This document shows, piece by piece, positions 50,542 through 58,678 of a stretch of 64,000 bases of DNA. The stretch spans positions 1 to 64,000 of the forward strand of contig DOTG01000004.1 of assembly GCA_003512955.1 (NCBI GenBank). The letters are read 5' to 3'. The notes under the pieces were generated by a model. The model had not been told where the DNA came from. It ran no database searches and saw only the letters and a list, made by a program, of their open reading frames with translations. The position numbers and the translations under genes are program-made. Positions within the stretch are counted from its first letter, which is position 1. The number at the start of each line of letters is the position of its first letter. This DNA is from Marinilabiliales bacterium (GTDB taxonomy: Bacteria; Bacteroidota; Bacteroidia; Bacteroidales; SZUA-534).

Positions 50542-52644
50542 TTATTTTAAATAGGTATCCAACCACCTGAAAAACTCACGCTGCCAAAGAATGGCATTCT
50601 GGGGTTGGGTCACAAAATGGGTCTCGTCAGGAAAATAAAGCAAACGGCTGGGAATTCCCCGTAATTGCGCTGCATTAAAAGCTTGTAACGATTCAGTGTA
50701 GGGAATCCTAAAATCCTTACCCCCGGTGATGATCATGATGGGGGTATCCCAGTTTTGCACAAAACGGTGGGGCGAATGTGCATAAGCCTTTTGAGCCACT
50801 TGGTTCTGCATATCCCAATACATGCCACCCATATCATGATTTGGGAAAAAAGTTTCTTCGGTGACTCCTGCAAAACTTTCCAAATTGTACATACCGCAAT
50901 GCGAAATAAAAGCCTTAAACCTTTTTTGATGATGCCCGGCCAAATAAAAAACGGAATAGCCTCCATAACTGGCTCCCACGCATCCCAAGCGGTTGGCATC
51001 CACAAATGGCTCGATTTTAATGGCATCAATGGCCGAAAGGTAATCATCGATGTTCTGTCCATAATAATCAGTGGAGATTTGCGCATTCCATTCCTCGCCG
51101 AACGAAGGCAATCCCCGACGATTGGGTGCTACCACAATATAATCGTTGGCTACCATCATCTGGAAATTCCACCGGAACGAGAAAAACTGGCTAACTGCCG
51201 ATTGGGGGCCTCCCTGGCAATACAACAGGGCCGGATATTTTTTATTAGCATCGAAGTTGGGAGGATAAATCACCCACACCAGCATTTGTTTGCCATCGGT
51301 GGTTTTTATCCAACGTTCTTCCGATTTTCCCATCTTGATGTGTTTGTAAATCTCCTGGTTCACAAAAGTAAGCTGCGTCTCTTCGCCGGTTTGCAGGTTG
51401 ATGGTAAAAAGTTCCGTAGCCATGGCGTGGTTCATTTTTGCCCCCACCATTACATTGCCTGCTTTTGAGAAATTGGTATAATCGTGCATCCCTTTGGTTA
51501 GCTGGGTAAATTCTTTGGTATCCAGCTTTACCTGATAAATTTGATGCGTGGCATGGAATCCGCTGATAAAATATACGGTGCTTCCATCTTCGGACCAAGC
51601 ATAATTCGAAGCATTTTGATCCCAGGTTTCATTGATGATCTCTTTGGTACCTGTGCCAATATCCATAACCACCAAGCGCTCTTTGTCCGACTCATAGCCA
51701 TCGGTTTTCATGCTTAGCCAGGCTATTTTTGAACCATCGGGAGCAAACACCGGGTTTTTATCGTATCCCATATTGTCGGACGAAATATTTTTAACATCAC
51801 CATTTTCAAGCTGATACAGATAAATATCGGAATTGGTACTAACCGCAGAAGCACGTCCATACAATTTTTTGCATGTATAGGCGATGGCCTTTCCATCAGG
51901 GCTCCAGCATACTTCCGATTCATCGAAATAGGGAGCCAACGGGGAATCCCACTTTTCACCTTCCAAAATATCTTTACCTGGTTTTACCAGTCCTGTTCCG
52001 ATTTCCGAAATAAAGATGTGCGAGTAACTATAATCGGTCCAGTCGTTCCAATGGCGGTACATCAAATCATCGGCTTCTAAAGCATTGGCTTTGGGTAAAT
52101 CGGGATTCTGTTCCACAATGGAATTCTCCAACTTGACATCTTTCAAATAGAGCAGGTGTTTGCCATCAGGTGACAATCTGAAAGCATTTACGCCTCCTTC
52201 AATATCGGTAAAGGGCACACGGGCAGAGCCATCGGGGTTCATCACCCAAACCTGGTAATCCCCATACCGGTTCGACAAAAAGGCAATTTGTTTTCCGTCG
52301 GGAGTCCATACCGGAGAAACATCCATAAAGCGATCCTCGGTCAGTTTTTTTGGAGTACCGCCAGTGGCAGGTACCACATAAATATTGGATGTCTTTTTCA
52401 ACGTTTTGGCATCGTAATAGGTGACACTGTAAAGCACCGATTGTCCATCGGGTGACAGTTCCCCGCCAGAAAGGCGGCCAAATTTCCAAAGAATTTCAGG
52501 TGTCAGTATTCCTTTTTCAATTTCTTCAGCAGTTAAGGAGCCACTAAAATCGGAAACCTCTTCGGTTTTGATTTCCATTTTATTCGATTGGCACGATGCG
52601 AGAGCCAATCCGGTAAACAACCATGACCAAAATAGTTTTTTCAT
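50542..52644 (-). CDS. S9-family prolyl oligopeptidase / acylaminoacyl-peptidase, lipoprotein
   Basis: 700 residues: lipobox signal peptide (ending LALASC), seven-bladed WD40-like propeller (about 50-430, repeats such as DVSPVWTPDGKQIAFLSN and DKNPVFAPDGSKIAWLS), and C-terminal alpha/beta hydrolase. Catalytic Ser lies in GASYGGYSVFY, Asp in TGGKDFRIPYTES and His in DETHFV. Cleaves short peptides in the periplasm or at the surface. Forty-one bases downstream of the TPR lipoprotein gene. Confidence 0.9.
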   Translation of the reverse strand: MKKLFWSWLFTGLALASCQSNKMEIKTEEVSDFSGSLTAEEIEKGILTPEILWKFGRLSGGELSPDGQSVLYSVTYYDAKTLKKTSNIYVVPATGGTPKKLTEDRFMDVSPVWTPDGKQIAFLSNRYGDYQVWVMNPDGSARVPFTDIEGGVNAFRLSPDGKHLLYLKDVKLENSIVEQNPDLPKANALEADDLMYRHWNDWTDYSYSHIFISEIGTGLVKPGKDILEGEKWDSPLAPYFDESEVCWSPDGKAIAYTCKKLYGRASAVSTNSDIYLYQLENGDVKNISSDNMGYDKNPVFAPDGSKIAWLSMKTDGYESDKERLVVMDIGTGTKEIINETWDQNASNYAWSEDGSTVYFISGFHATHQIYQVKLDTKEFTQLTKGMHDYTNFSKAGNVMVGAKMNHAMATELFTINLQTGEETQLTFVNQEIYKHIKMGKSEERWIKTTDGKQMLVWVIYPPNFDANKKYPALLYCQGGPQSAVSQFFSFRWNFQMMVANDYIVVAPNRRGLPSFGEEWNAQISTDYYGQNIDDYLSAIDAIKIEPFVDANRLGCVGASYGGYSVFYLAGHHQKRFKAFISHCGMYNLESFAGVTEETFFPNHDMGGMYWDMQNQVAQKAYAHSPHRFVQNWDTPIMIITGGKDFRIPYTESLQAFNAAQLRGIPSRLLYFPDETHFVTQPQNAILWQREFFRWLDTYLK

Positions 52645-52685
52645 CCGTCTCGTTTTTATTGGTTAAGTTTCAGTTTGTATGTTTT

Positions 52686-53699
52686 TTATTTTTTATCCAA
52701 CCGGTTGAGCCCCTTAATGGCCAAGTCGAAGTTGGGACGTTGTTCCAGGGCCCTCATAAAATAAGCTCGGGCTTCCGGGGTGTTCCCGGATTTTTCAAAG
52801 CAAAAACCTTTGTTGTAAAGGGCTTCGGGATAATTTGGCTTAAACATCAGGGCACTGTCAAAATGGCTAATGGCTTGGTTGTATTCGCCATAAAAAACCA
52901 TATCAATATAACCTAAGTTGTAATGAACCGCCGGAAATTCTTCCGAAACCTCATCCAATAAATACCGGTAAGCTTTAATGGCCTCCTCAATCTTTTCGGT
53001 TTGCTGGTAAAACATAGCCTTGGCATACAGTGCCTCATAGCTGTTGGGGATGATGCGCAGCGCATTTTGGTAATAGTCGATGGCAATTGGGTTCAACCGT
53101 TTTCCAAAAAGCAAACCCAACTGCATATAGGCATCATAATAATCGGGTTCGCGCTCCACGGCTACCTGAAAACTGGTGATGGCTTTGGCCGTGTCGCCAG
53201 TTTCAAGAAATACCATCCCTTTGGTAAAATAGGTAGGCCCATACTGTGGATCGGCTTGTTGCGACTGGTTTAAATAGGTGATGGCTTTTTTATAATCCTG
53301 AATATAAAAATAAAGATTCCCCAAACGGTACAAAATATCCCGGTTGTTGGGAATCAATTGATTCCCCTTTTGCAGGATGCGATCCACGGCTTCCGATTTG
53401 CCAAGCTGTAAATAATAATCGGCCAGTTGGTTGTAGAACAACGGATTTAATGAATCCAGATGGTTGGCCAGCAACAAGTCGTCCATGGCTTTGGATAGGT
53501 TCCCGGTTTTAATATACAACTGAGCCCTGTCTGCAAATAGTCCGGCATCCGTCGGATTTTTTCGAATCAGTTGGGTTACCGAATCAATTTGTAGCGAATC
53601 TATCGGCAGGTTTCGTTCATCGGGTGGGTTTTCCATTTTTTTTTGTTGGCACGATACCAAAAACAAGCCCACGGCAATCATCAAAAAAGGATAGTTCAT
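52686..53699 (-). CDS. TPR lipoprotein
   Basis: 337 residues. Signal peptide with lipobox (VGLFLVSCQQKK) and at least seven TPR units (for instance AMDDLLLANHLDSLNPLFYNQLADYYLQLGKSEAV, AITYLNQSQQADPQYGPTYFTKGMVFLETGDTAKAI). Protein-interaction scaffold of unknown partner, possibly part of one unit with the S9 peptidase. Confidence 0.8.
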   Translation of the reverse strand: MNYPFLMIAVGLFLVSCQQKKMENPPDERNLPIDSLQIDSVTQLIRKNPTDAGLFADRAQLYIKTGNLSKAMDDLLLANHLDSLNPLFYNQLADYYLQLGKSEAVDRILQKGNQLIPNNRDILYRLGNLYFYIQDYKKAITYLNQSQQADPQYGPTYFTKGMVFLETGDTAKAITSFQVAVEREPDYYDAYMQLGLLFGKRLNPIAIDYYQNALRIIPNSYEALYAKAMFYQQTEKIEEAIKAYRYLLDEVSEEFPAVHYNLGYIDMVFYGEYNQAISHFDSALMFKPNYPEALYNKGFCFEKSGNTPEARAYFMRALEQRPNFDLAIKGLNRLDKK

Positions 53700-53907
53700 T
53701 TTACAAAAATTTTATTCAATCGTTTCTGATCCAATGCTGCGCAAATTAGTGTATTCTGATGAAAATTCCATGTTTGGAGGGTTACAATTTCATCCGGTGC
53801 GAGGAAGTGTGAAGATGTTATTCAAACAGTTCTTTTCCGGGGTCCTTTAAAAATCACGGTTCTAATCTTTTTCAAGCAGCATCTTGTTTGCATCACTAAT
53901 ACATTCA

Positions 53908-56900
53908 CTATTCCGGTGTAATGAGCGATAAGGTATGCAAAGCCCGTTCTACCGTTGCCACCTGGTCAAAGGTCAAACTCAGCTTGTTGTTTTTTTCCTG
54001 CATCCGGCAGGTGTTGCGGTATTTCTGGATGCTGTGCAAGATGTGCTGAAATGTAGTCGTTTGAAAAAACAGCGATTTCTCGTCGGAGATAAAGTAGCAG
54101 GTCATCTTTCCATTCTTGAGCATAACACGTTCCATGCCTAGATTTAGAGCTTTCCAGCGCAACCGGACAATCTTTAGAAGTTCCTGGGTAGGTTCGGGCA
54201 AAGGGCCAAACCTATCGGCAAGGTTAGATTCAAATTGTGTCAATTCCTCCTCGTTCCCTAAGGCATCAAGCTTGCGGTACAGATTGATCCGTTCCGGGAT
54301 GCTGCTGATATATTCATCGGGTATAAGCAACTCAAGATCGGTGTCAATAAAGCAATCGTTCACAAAACGCATCTGGGCCAACGCTTCCGGGCTAATTTCG
54401 GCATGATCCGTGGAAGTTTCCGGTTGGTAAGCTATATCTTTAAGTTCGTTTTGCCTGAGTTCTAACAAGGCCTCATCCAGAATTTTCTGGTAAGCTTCAA
54501 AACCCAAATCACCGATAAACCCGCTCTGTTCGGCTCCCAAAATATTGCCGGCTCCCCGGATATCCAAATCCTGAAGGGCAATGTTAAACCCGCTTCCCAG
54601 TTCCGAAAAATCCTCAATGGCTTTCAAACGCCGCCGGGCCTCGTTGGTTAATGAAGTTATCGGTGGAGCCAGCAGGTAACAAAAAGCCTTCTTATTTGAC
54701 CTCCCCACACGCCCCCGCAATTGGTGCAGGTCGCTCAACCCATAATTTTGGGCTTGGTTGATAATGATGGTGTTGGCATTCGGAATATCCAACCCCGACT
54801 CAATGATAGTAGTAGCCACCAACACATCGAACTTTCCGTTGATAAAATCGAGCATCTTGGTTTCCAGAGTTCTTCCCTCCATCTGTCCGTGGGCAAACAA
54901 CACCCGGGCTTCGGGATTTAACCTTGAAATCAGGTTTGCCACCTCGTGGATGTTTTCAACCCTGTTATGGATGAAGAAAACCTGCCCGTTCCTACCCAAT
55001 TCATAGTTGATAGCCTCCTGAATGATGCTCTCGTTAAAGGTGTGCAATTCGGTAAGAATGGGTTGCCTGTTTGGAGGTGGAGTGTTGATGATGGAAAGGT
55101 CGCGGGCACCCATCAACGAGAACTGCAAGGTGCGCGGGATGGGTGTGGCCGTTAACGTAAGCGTATCTACATTGGTTTTCAACTGTTTCAGTTTTTCTTT
55201 AACGGTTACCCCAAATTTCTGCTCCTCGTCAATAATCAGCAGACCCAAATCCTTAAAAGAAACCTCCTTCCCCACCAGTTTATGCGTACCAATCAGGATA
55301 TCTATCTCTCCGGTTTTAAGTTTTTTCAGGATATCGGTTTGTTCTTTGCCTGTTCTCAGGCGGCTGAGGTAATCCACGTTACACGGGAAATCCAGCAACC
55401 TGTCCGAAAAAGTTTTATAATGCTGCAATGCCAAAATGGTGGTTGGCACCAACACGGCTACCTGTTTGTTGTCGGCAACAGCTTTAAAAGCTGCCCGTAT
55501 GGCAATTTCGGTTTTACCAAAACCCACATCGCCGCAGACCAGCCGATCCATGGGGGTAATTTCCTCCATATCGGCTTTCACTGCTTTGGTGGCCTTCGAT
55601 TGATCGGGAGTATCTTCATAAAGAAACGAAGCTTCGAGCTGCTGATTCATAAACGAATCATGCGAAAAGGCAAACCCCTTCAGGGCTTTCCGTTCGGCAT
55701 ACAGCTTGATTAAATCTTTGGCAATATCTTTTACCTTACTTTTGGTTTTGGCTTTCAGGTTTTGCCAAACAGCCGAACCCAGTTTGTGGACAAAAGGCTC
55801 CCCGGTATCTTTTCCTTTGTACTTCGAGATGCGGTGCAGCGAGTGGATGCTCACAAACAGCACATCGTTATCGCGGTAAACCAGCTTAATGGCCTCCTGG
55901 TATTTGCCGTTAATCTCCATCTTGTGCAATCCGCCAAATCTGCCGATGCCATGATCGATATGAACCACATAATCGCCCGGGTGCAGGTTCGTCAGTTCAG
56001 CCAGGGTAAGCGACTCCCGTTTGGTGAATCCGGTACGGATGTTGAATTTATGAAAGCGTTCAAATATCTGATGGTCGGTAAAACAGGCAATTTTCAGATG
56101 GTGATCGATAAACCCTTCGTTCAGGGTCTGATGAACCGACCGGAAATCAGCTTTTACATCACGATCGTGAAAAATGGCCGAAAGGCGATCAATCTGCTCC
56201 GGATTATCGGACAAAATATAGTTCTGGTAGCCATGTTGCTGGAAATCGTTCAAGTGGTTTGCCAGCAAATCGAATTTTTTGCGGAAAGCCGGTTGCAGTT
56301 CTGTATCGAACGAGAACCGAATGGTGCCGTCAAAATATGGGGTTCCCCCAAACTCAAGTACTGTACGGTTGGTAAGGCTCTGAATGAGCTCATCTCCGGT
56401 AATAATCACCTCGGGTAGTTTTTTGTCATCCAGCAACAGATTCGGTTCCGATGCCAGGTTTTCCAATATCTGATTCAATCGGTCTGCTGTGAAACGTAAA
56501 TCGTCAAACGCAAAAAGGGTGGGTTGCCGAAAAAAATCAAACAATGGAATCCGCTGCTCTCCATCAAGCTTTTCCTGGATGTTTGGAATAATGGAGACTT
56601 TGGTTGGTGTTGATTTGGTCAACTGTGTTTCAATGTCAAAATAGCGGATAGAATCTACCTTGTCGCCAAAAAAGTCGATGCGGAAAGGTTCTTCCCCGGC
56701 AAACGAAAACACATCGATCAAACTCCCGCGCAACGCGAACTGGCCAGGTTCATACACAAAGTCTGTGCGCTCAAATTCATATTCAGTAAGCAATTCCAGA
56801 ATAAAATCCATGGAAAGGGAATCGCCGGTTTTGATGGCAAAGGTGTTCGATGTAAGCCTCTCCGGGGCAAGCACCTTTTCCATTAACGCCTCTGGGTAAG

Positions 56901-57264
56901 TAACTACCAAAAGCTTTTCGGTGACATTACTTATTTTATTCAGGACATCAGTCCGCAGCAGGATATGGGAACTGTCCGTTCGCCCGTACTGAATTGACCG
57001 TTGGTAGGAGGAAGGCAGAAATTCCACCAAGTCGTTGCCAACAATGGTTTGTAGGTCGTTATAAAAATAGGCGGCTTGTTCTTTGTCGGCAATGGTAATC
57101 ACCAGATTGCGGTTGTTTTTGGTAAAAAACGAACCCACCAGCATGGCCGCCGACGAACCTTTTAATCCAGTAAGGTAAGCCTTTCCTTTTTTCTCAAGTG
57201 CCTGATGTATCTCTGTAAGTTGAGGAAGTTCCAGGTACCTGTTCTTTATTTCCAGAATTTTCAA
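53908..57264 (-). CDS. mfd: Transcription-repair coupling factor Mfd
   Basis: Releases stalled RNA polymerase and recruits UvrA/B. 1118 residues, near the 1148 of E. coli. UvrB-like N-part, RNA polymerase interaction domain (DYVVHIDHGIGRFGG), helicase with Walker A CGDVGFGKTE, DEEQ box in LIIDEEQKFGV, LTATPIPRTLQFSLMGARDLSII, and a TRCF C-terminal domain. The start codon is TTG: no ATG lies between the upstream stop and residue 41. A -7 element at 57286-57293 leaves a leader of about 15 bases. Confidence 0.95.
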   Translation of the reverse strand: MKILEIKNRYLELPQLTEIHQALEKKGKAYLTGLKGSSAAMLVGSFFTKNNRNLVITIADKEQAAYFYNDLQTIVGNDLVEFLPSSYQRSIQYGRTDSSHILLRTDVLNKISNVTEKLLVVTYPEALMEKVLAPERLTSNTFAIKTGDSLSMDFILELLTEYEFERTDFVYEPGQFALRGSLIDVFSFAGEEPFRIDFFGDKVDSIRYFDIETQLTKSTPTKVSIIPNIQEKLDGEQRIPLFDFFRQPTLFAFDDLRFTADRLNQILENLASEPNLLLDDKKLPEVIITGDELIQSLTNRTVLEFGGTPYFDGTIRFSFDTELQPAFRKKFDLLANHLNDFQQHGYQNYILSDNPEQIDRLSAIFHDRDVKADFRSVHQTLNEGFIDHHLKIACFTDHQIFERFHKFNIRTGFTKRESLTLAELTNLHPGDYVVHIDHGIGRFGGLHKMEINGKYQEAIKLVYRDNDVLFVSIHSLHRISKYKGKDTGEPFVHKLGSAVWQNLKAKTKSKVKDIAKDLIKLYAERKALKGFAFSHDSFMNQQLEASFLYEDTPDQSKATKAVKADMEEITPMDRLVCGDVGFGKTEIAIRAAFKAVADNKQVAVLVPTTILALQHYKTFSDRLLDFPCNVDYLSRLRTGKEQTDILKKLKTGEIDILIGTHKLVGKEVSFKDLGLLIIDEEQKFGVTVKEKLKQLKTNVDTLTLTATPIPRTLQFSLMGARDLSIINTPPPNRQPILTELHTFNESIIQEAINYELGRNGQVFFIHNRVENIHEVANLISRLNPEARVLFAHGQMEGRTLETKMLDFINGKFDVLVATTIIESGLDIPNANTIIINQAQNYGLSDLHQLRGRVGRSNKKAFCYLLAPPITSLTNEARRRLKAIEDFSELGSGFNIALQDLDIRGAGNILGAEQSGFIGDLGFEAYQKILDEALLELRQNELKDIAYQPETSTDHAEISPEALAQMRFVNDCFIDTDLELLIPDEYISSIPERINLYRKLDALGNEEELTQFESNLADRFGPLPEPTQELLKIVRLRWKALNLGMERVMLKNGKMTCYFISDEKSLFFQTTTFQHILHSIQKYRNTCRMQEKNNKLSLTFDQVATVERALHTLSLITPE

Positions 57265-57285
57265 TTTCTTATTTTTTTACCTCGG

Positions 57286-57293
57286 CAAATTTA
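57286..57293 (-). promoter_or_regulatory. -7 element for mfd
   Basis: TAAATTTG on the minus strand, 21 bases before the TTG start codon. Confidence 0.5.
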
Positions 57294-57446
57294 GAACAAA
57301 CCTTGAATCCGCAGCATATTTTTAAATTGCTAATAATCATCCGATGACTGATTTTGCAAATAGTGATATAAATTGCTGTTAATTAACAAGCCCCCGAAAT
57401 TATCGGGACAGGCTGTCGGATGATACTTGCAGGTTTTTGAGAAAAT

Positions 57447-57475
57447 AAAAAAGCCACCGGATTTTTCCTGTGGCT
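57447..57475 (-). terminator. Terminator of the SiaC-like gene
   Basis: AGCCAC/GTGGCT (57452-57457 and 57470-57475) with inner GG/CC, then T residues on the minus strand. About 25 bases after the stop at 57501. The remaining 57294-57446 has nothing recognisable. Confidence 0.75.
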
Positions 57476-57500
57476 AATTGAATGTATGTTTTTTCATTGT

Positions 57501-57905
57501 TTATTCATTGCTTTCGCCATCATTTATGGCTATCAGGTGGATGGGGATTTTTTTAAGCTTGGCATAAATTTCACCTTCCGACAGAATATCATCATCATCG
57601 AGGTTGTAATGCCACCGGATTTCAATGTTACTCCCCGATTTGTAGAATTCCTCCAACTTGGTCAATAGCAGCGAAACCATTTTTGCCGATGCCGAATTCA
57701 GGTAGTCTAATTTGAAATTGAATACCAAAGGTTGGTGAATTTTACCCAAATTTTGATCAATCCACTGCAAAACGGGCTCATACGTTTTTACCACATTTTC
57801 AGGCAACGACCGTCCTGAAATCTCGTAGATGTTGTTTAGCGGATCAAAAACTATCTGAGGCGTTTTTGTAGTCCGGTCCACTATCAACGGGGTTATATTA
57901 TTCAT
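57501..57905 (-). CDS. SiaC/DUF1987-family regulatory protein
   Basis: 134 residues, single domain: TKTPQIVFDPLNNIYEISGRSLPENVVKTYEPVLQWI, then LDYLNSASAKMVSLLLTKLEEFYKSGSNIEIRWHYNLDDDDILSEGE. SiaC-type proteins are reversibly phosphorylated on Ser/Thr (NSAS motif here) by SiaB-like kinases and PP2C-type phosphatases controlling diguanylate cyclases or related outputs. Neither partner is next door; a four-TM protein precedes it by 42 bases. Confidence 0.85.
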   Translation of the reverse strand: MNNITPLIVDRTTKTPQIVFDPLNNIYEISGRSLPENVVKTYEPVLQWIDQNLGKIHQPLVFNFKLDYLNSASAKMVSLLLTKLEEFYKSGSNIEIRWHYNLDDDDILSEGEIYAKLKKIPIHLIAINDGESNE

Positions 57906-57947
57906 AGGTTTTTATTTTGCTAAATAAAGGTACAATATACTAATTTT

Positions 57948-58445
57948 TCAATTGACATGATTTTTTTTTGACTTACCTTTTTTTAAGGATGAATTTTCCC
58001 GGTTCAATAGATTTCTGACGGTAATGTAACCAATGGCACTTACCAGAACTGCCCCCAGTACATAAAAAATCCCAATAAACAAAAACAGCCAATACCCCTT
58101 TTGATCAGTGGCTACTTGATGGTTGATCCCGTGGTAAGCTTTGTTCATGTTCACATATACAAAAAGAGTTACTGCCACATAAAGTAAATTTGCCAACAAA
58201 ATTAAATTTTTCCGGCGGGTAAAATAAAATCCCACAAAGCTGATTACTAACAATGGGACAAAAAAAGATATGTTTGCAAGGGTAACGCGTTTTTGGAGCA
58301 GTAGAAAATCTGAAATAGATAATCCCGTTTGGTTTTCGAGGATGGTTGATTGCATGGTCAAACACAATTTTACTAAAAAAATACCAGCCACCAACCAAAG
58401 ACCTAAAAAGACGAGTAAATTGATTTTTTGTTTATCCATAACCAT
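57948..58445 (-). CDS. Four-TM membrane protein of unknown function
   Basis: About 165 residues. Four hydrophobic helices near KINLLVFLGLWLVAGIFLVKLCL, ISFFVPLLVISFVGFYF, LILLANLLYVAVTLFVYV, and YWLFLFIGIFYVLGAVLVSAIGYI, and a basic tail. Start is 58445 (MVMDKQK) or 58439; the -7 element at 58461-58468 excludes the longer frame starting at 58463. In the same direction as the SiaC-like gene, so functional linkage is possible. Confidence 0.65.
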   Translation of the reverse strand: MVMDKQKINLLVFLGLWLVAGIFLVKLCLTMQSTILENQTGLSISDFLLLQKRVTLANISFFVPLLVISFVGFYFTRRKNLILLANLLYVAVTLFVYVNMNKAYHGINHQVATDQKGYWLFLFIGIFYVLGAVLVSAIGYITVRNLLNRENSSLKKGKSKKNHVN

Positions 58446-58460
58446 AGTAAAAAGGTGCCC

Positions 58461-58468
58461 CAAATGTA
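58461..58468 (-). promoter_or_regulatory. -7 element for the four-TM/SiaC pair
   Basis: TACATTTG on the minus strand, matching TAnnTTTG. Confidence 0.45.
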
Positions 58469-58678
58469 CAAACTTTTATTTAGTTTTCCCCTTTATCGTT
58501 AAATCCTATTTGACGGACTAATTATTTTAAAATCAGCCAAATTAGATGGTTGCAAGAAGTTTTCGTATTCAAAAAAAAATCTTTCAACGACTTATGTAAC
58601 CGTTCATCGGTTTTTTCTTCTTTAGTTTATCATACTGTCAGAAATTTGATTGTATAAAATCCTTAAAATGAAGAAGCC

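Noticed and set aside
50755..51468. 237-codon frame opposite the S9 peptidase
   Set aside because: Shadow; residue composition is that of an antisense frame.
55762..56418. 218-codon frame opposite mfd
   Set aside because: Shadow of mfd; no motif.
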